15,598 nt of DNA from RPQK01 sp041946865. Lineage in GTDB: Bacteria > Acidobacteriota > UBA6911 > RPQK01. Positions 15,426 through 15,598 of this stretch are shown piece after piece (within the stretch, counting starts at the first letter, position 1; every line of letters begins with the position of its first letter). The position numbers and the translations under genes were made by a program. Under the pieces are notes generated by a model. It did not search any database. It was not told the origin of the DNA and saw nothing but the letters and a program-made list of their open reading frames with translations. The stretch is taken from assembly GCA_041946865.1 (NCBI GenBank), contig JBHGBF010000270.1:1-15598 (forward strand), written 5' to 3'.

Positions 15426-15598
15426 CTAGAAAGCAGGACCGAGTTTGAAGTGAAGGCGGTTGCCTTCACGGCTGTGACCCAACTCCAGGCGCAGGAAGAT
15501 AGTCCCGCCTTTCCTGACGCGCAGTCCGCCGCCGTAACCCTGTAACCGCTCAGTTTTCTGCGAGCGAAGCGGCAGGCGCTTTTGGAGTTCATCATGCC
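15426..15598 (-). pseudogene. C-terminal end of an outer-membrane beta-barrel protein (BamA/Omp85-like), repeat-interrupted
   Basis: On the minus strand the last 38 or so residues read GYGGGLRVRKGGTIFLRLEL then GHSREGNRLHFKLGPAF, ending with the C-terminal Phe typical of barrel proteins. The alternating pattern and GGGLRV...LRLELGHS resemble the last strands of Omp85/BamA-type proteins. Upstream of GYGGG the same frame stays open to the window edge but encodes repeat family B (DELQKRLPLRSQKTERLQ), not barrel sequence. The gene is therefore either interrupted by the repeat or carries an in-frame repeat insert; the rest lies outside the window. The TAG (15426-15428) is followed by the downstream gene's AGGAGA and ATG, indicating translational coupling. 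Family assignment rests on a short segment. Confidence 0.45.
15539..15590 (+). repeat. Repeat family B copy 3
   Basis: The head CCTGTAACCGCTCAGT (15539-15554) is identical to 8249-8264. Downstream, GGCGCTTTTGGAG (15575-15587) resembles the GCGCCTTTTGCGGAG word of copy 2 (8310-8324). The region between is shorter and different from copy 2. Its head edge abuts the remaining barrel codons of the minus-strand gene. Confidence 0.6.

Noticed and set aside
6389..15560. Assembly chimeras as the sole cause of the broken genes
   Set aside because: The shared identical runs are only about 16-21 bases, shorter than usual assembly overlaps, and the broken-gene pieces at 14165-15417 stay in order and orientation. 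Not excluded for single-base frameshifts.

Overview
The window looks like a piece of an Acidobacteriota chromosome, probably environmental or metagenome-derived. The grounds are indirect: GC-rich coding throughout, an Oar-type TonB-dependent receptor with an N-terminal carboxypeptidase-regulatory-like domain, a large secreted TPR protein, and a secreted 229-residue protein plus a large uncharacterised family that I associate from memory with acidobacterial genomes. I see no tRNA, rRNA, CRISPR array, phage gene or transposase.

Layout. Positions 1-274 are non-coding and rich in hairpins, and carry one end of a dispersed repeat (family A). Then come three genes on the + strand: an exported NlpC/P60 peptidase (275-1414), a Tat-leader dipeptide epimerase of the L-Ala-D/L-Glu type (1497-2609) and an SGLT-type sodium/sugar symporter (2772-4598). 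The first two form a muropeptide-processing pair like YkfC/YkfB. The symporter converges on a GH51 alpha-L-arabinofuranosidase (6278-4743, minus strand), with a long palindromic repeat between the two stops. Next come two damaged genes: a KduD-like SDR lacking its nucleotide-binding N-terminus (6405-7082), and the Tat-signal start of a lost secreted protein (7095-7282). An intact secreted protein of unknown function (7353-8042), the TonB receptor (8355-11768) with a strong terminator, and a 721-residue TPR protein (11895-14060) follow. On the minus strand at the right end are the C-terminal tail of an outer-membrane beta-barrel protein (15426-15598) and, 6 bases after its stop codon, a heavily damaged member of an uncharacterised family (15417-14165).

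Most unusual feature. Short dispersed repeats lie exactly at several gene breakpoints. Family B (head GTAACCGCTCAGT) has copies at 6389, 8249 and 15539. These abut the truncated SDR, the receptor that has lost its normal start and signal-peptide n-region, and the beta-barrel remnant. Family A has copies at 1-49 and 15000-15049; the second sits where the middle of the uncharacterised protein is missing. A third, palindromic unit lies at 4611-4733 and inside the family B copy at 8249-8340. The repeats therefore look linked to gene decay and partial in-frame exaptation, not just intergenic filler.

Functionally, the intact genes suggest a copiotrophic polymer degrader: peptidoglycan peptide processing outside the cytoplasm, arabinose release from hemicellulose or pectin with sodium-driven sugar uptake, and outer-membrane import through the receptor.
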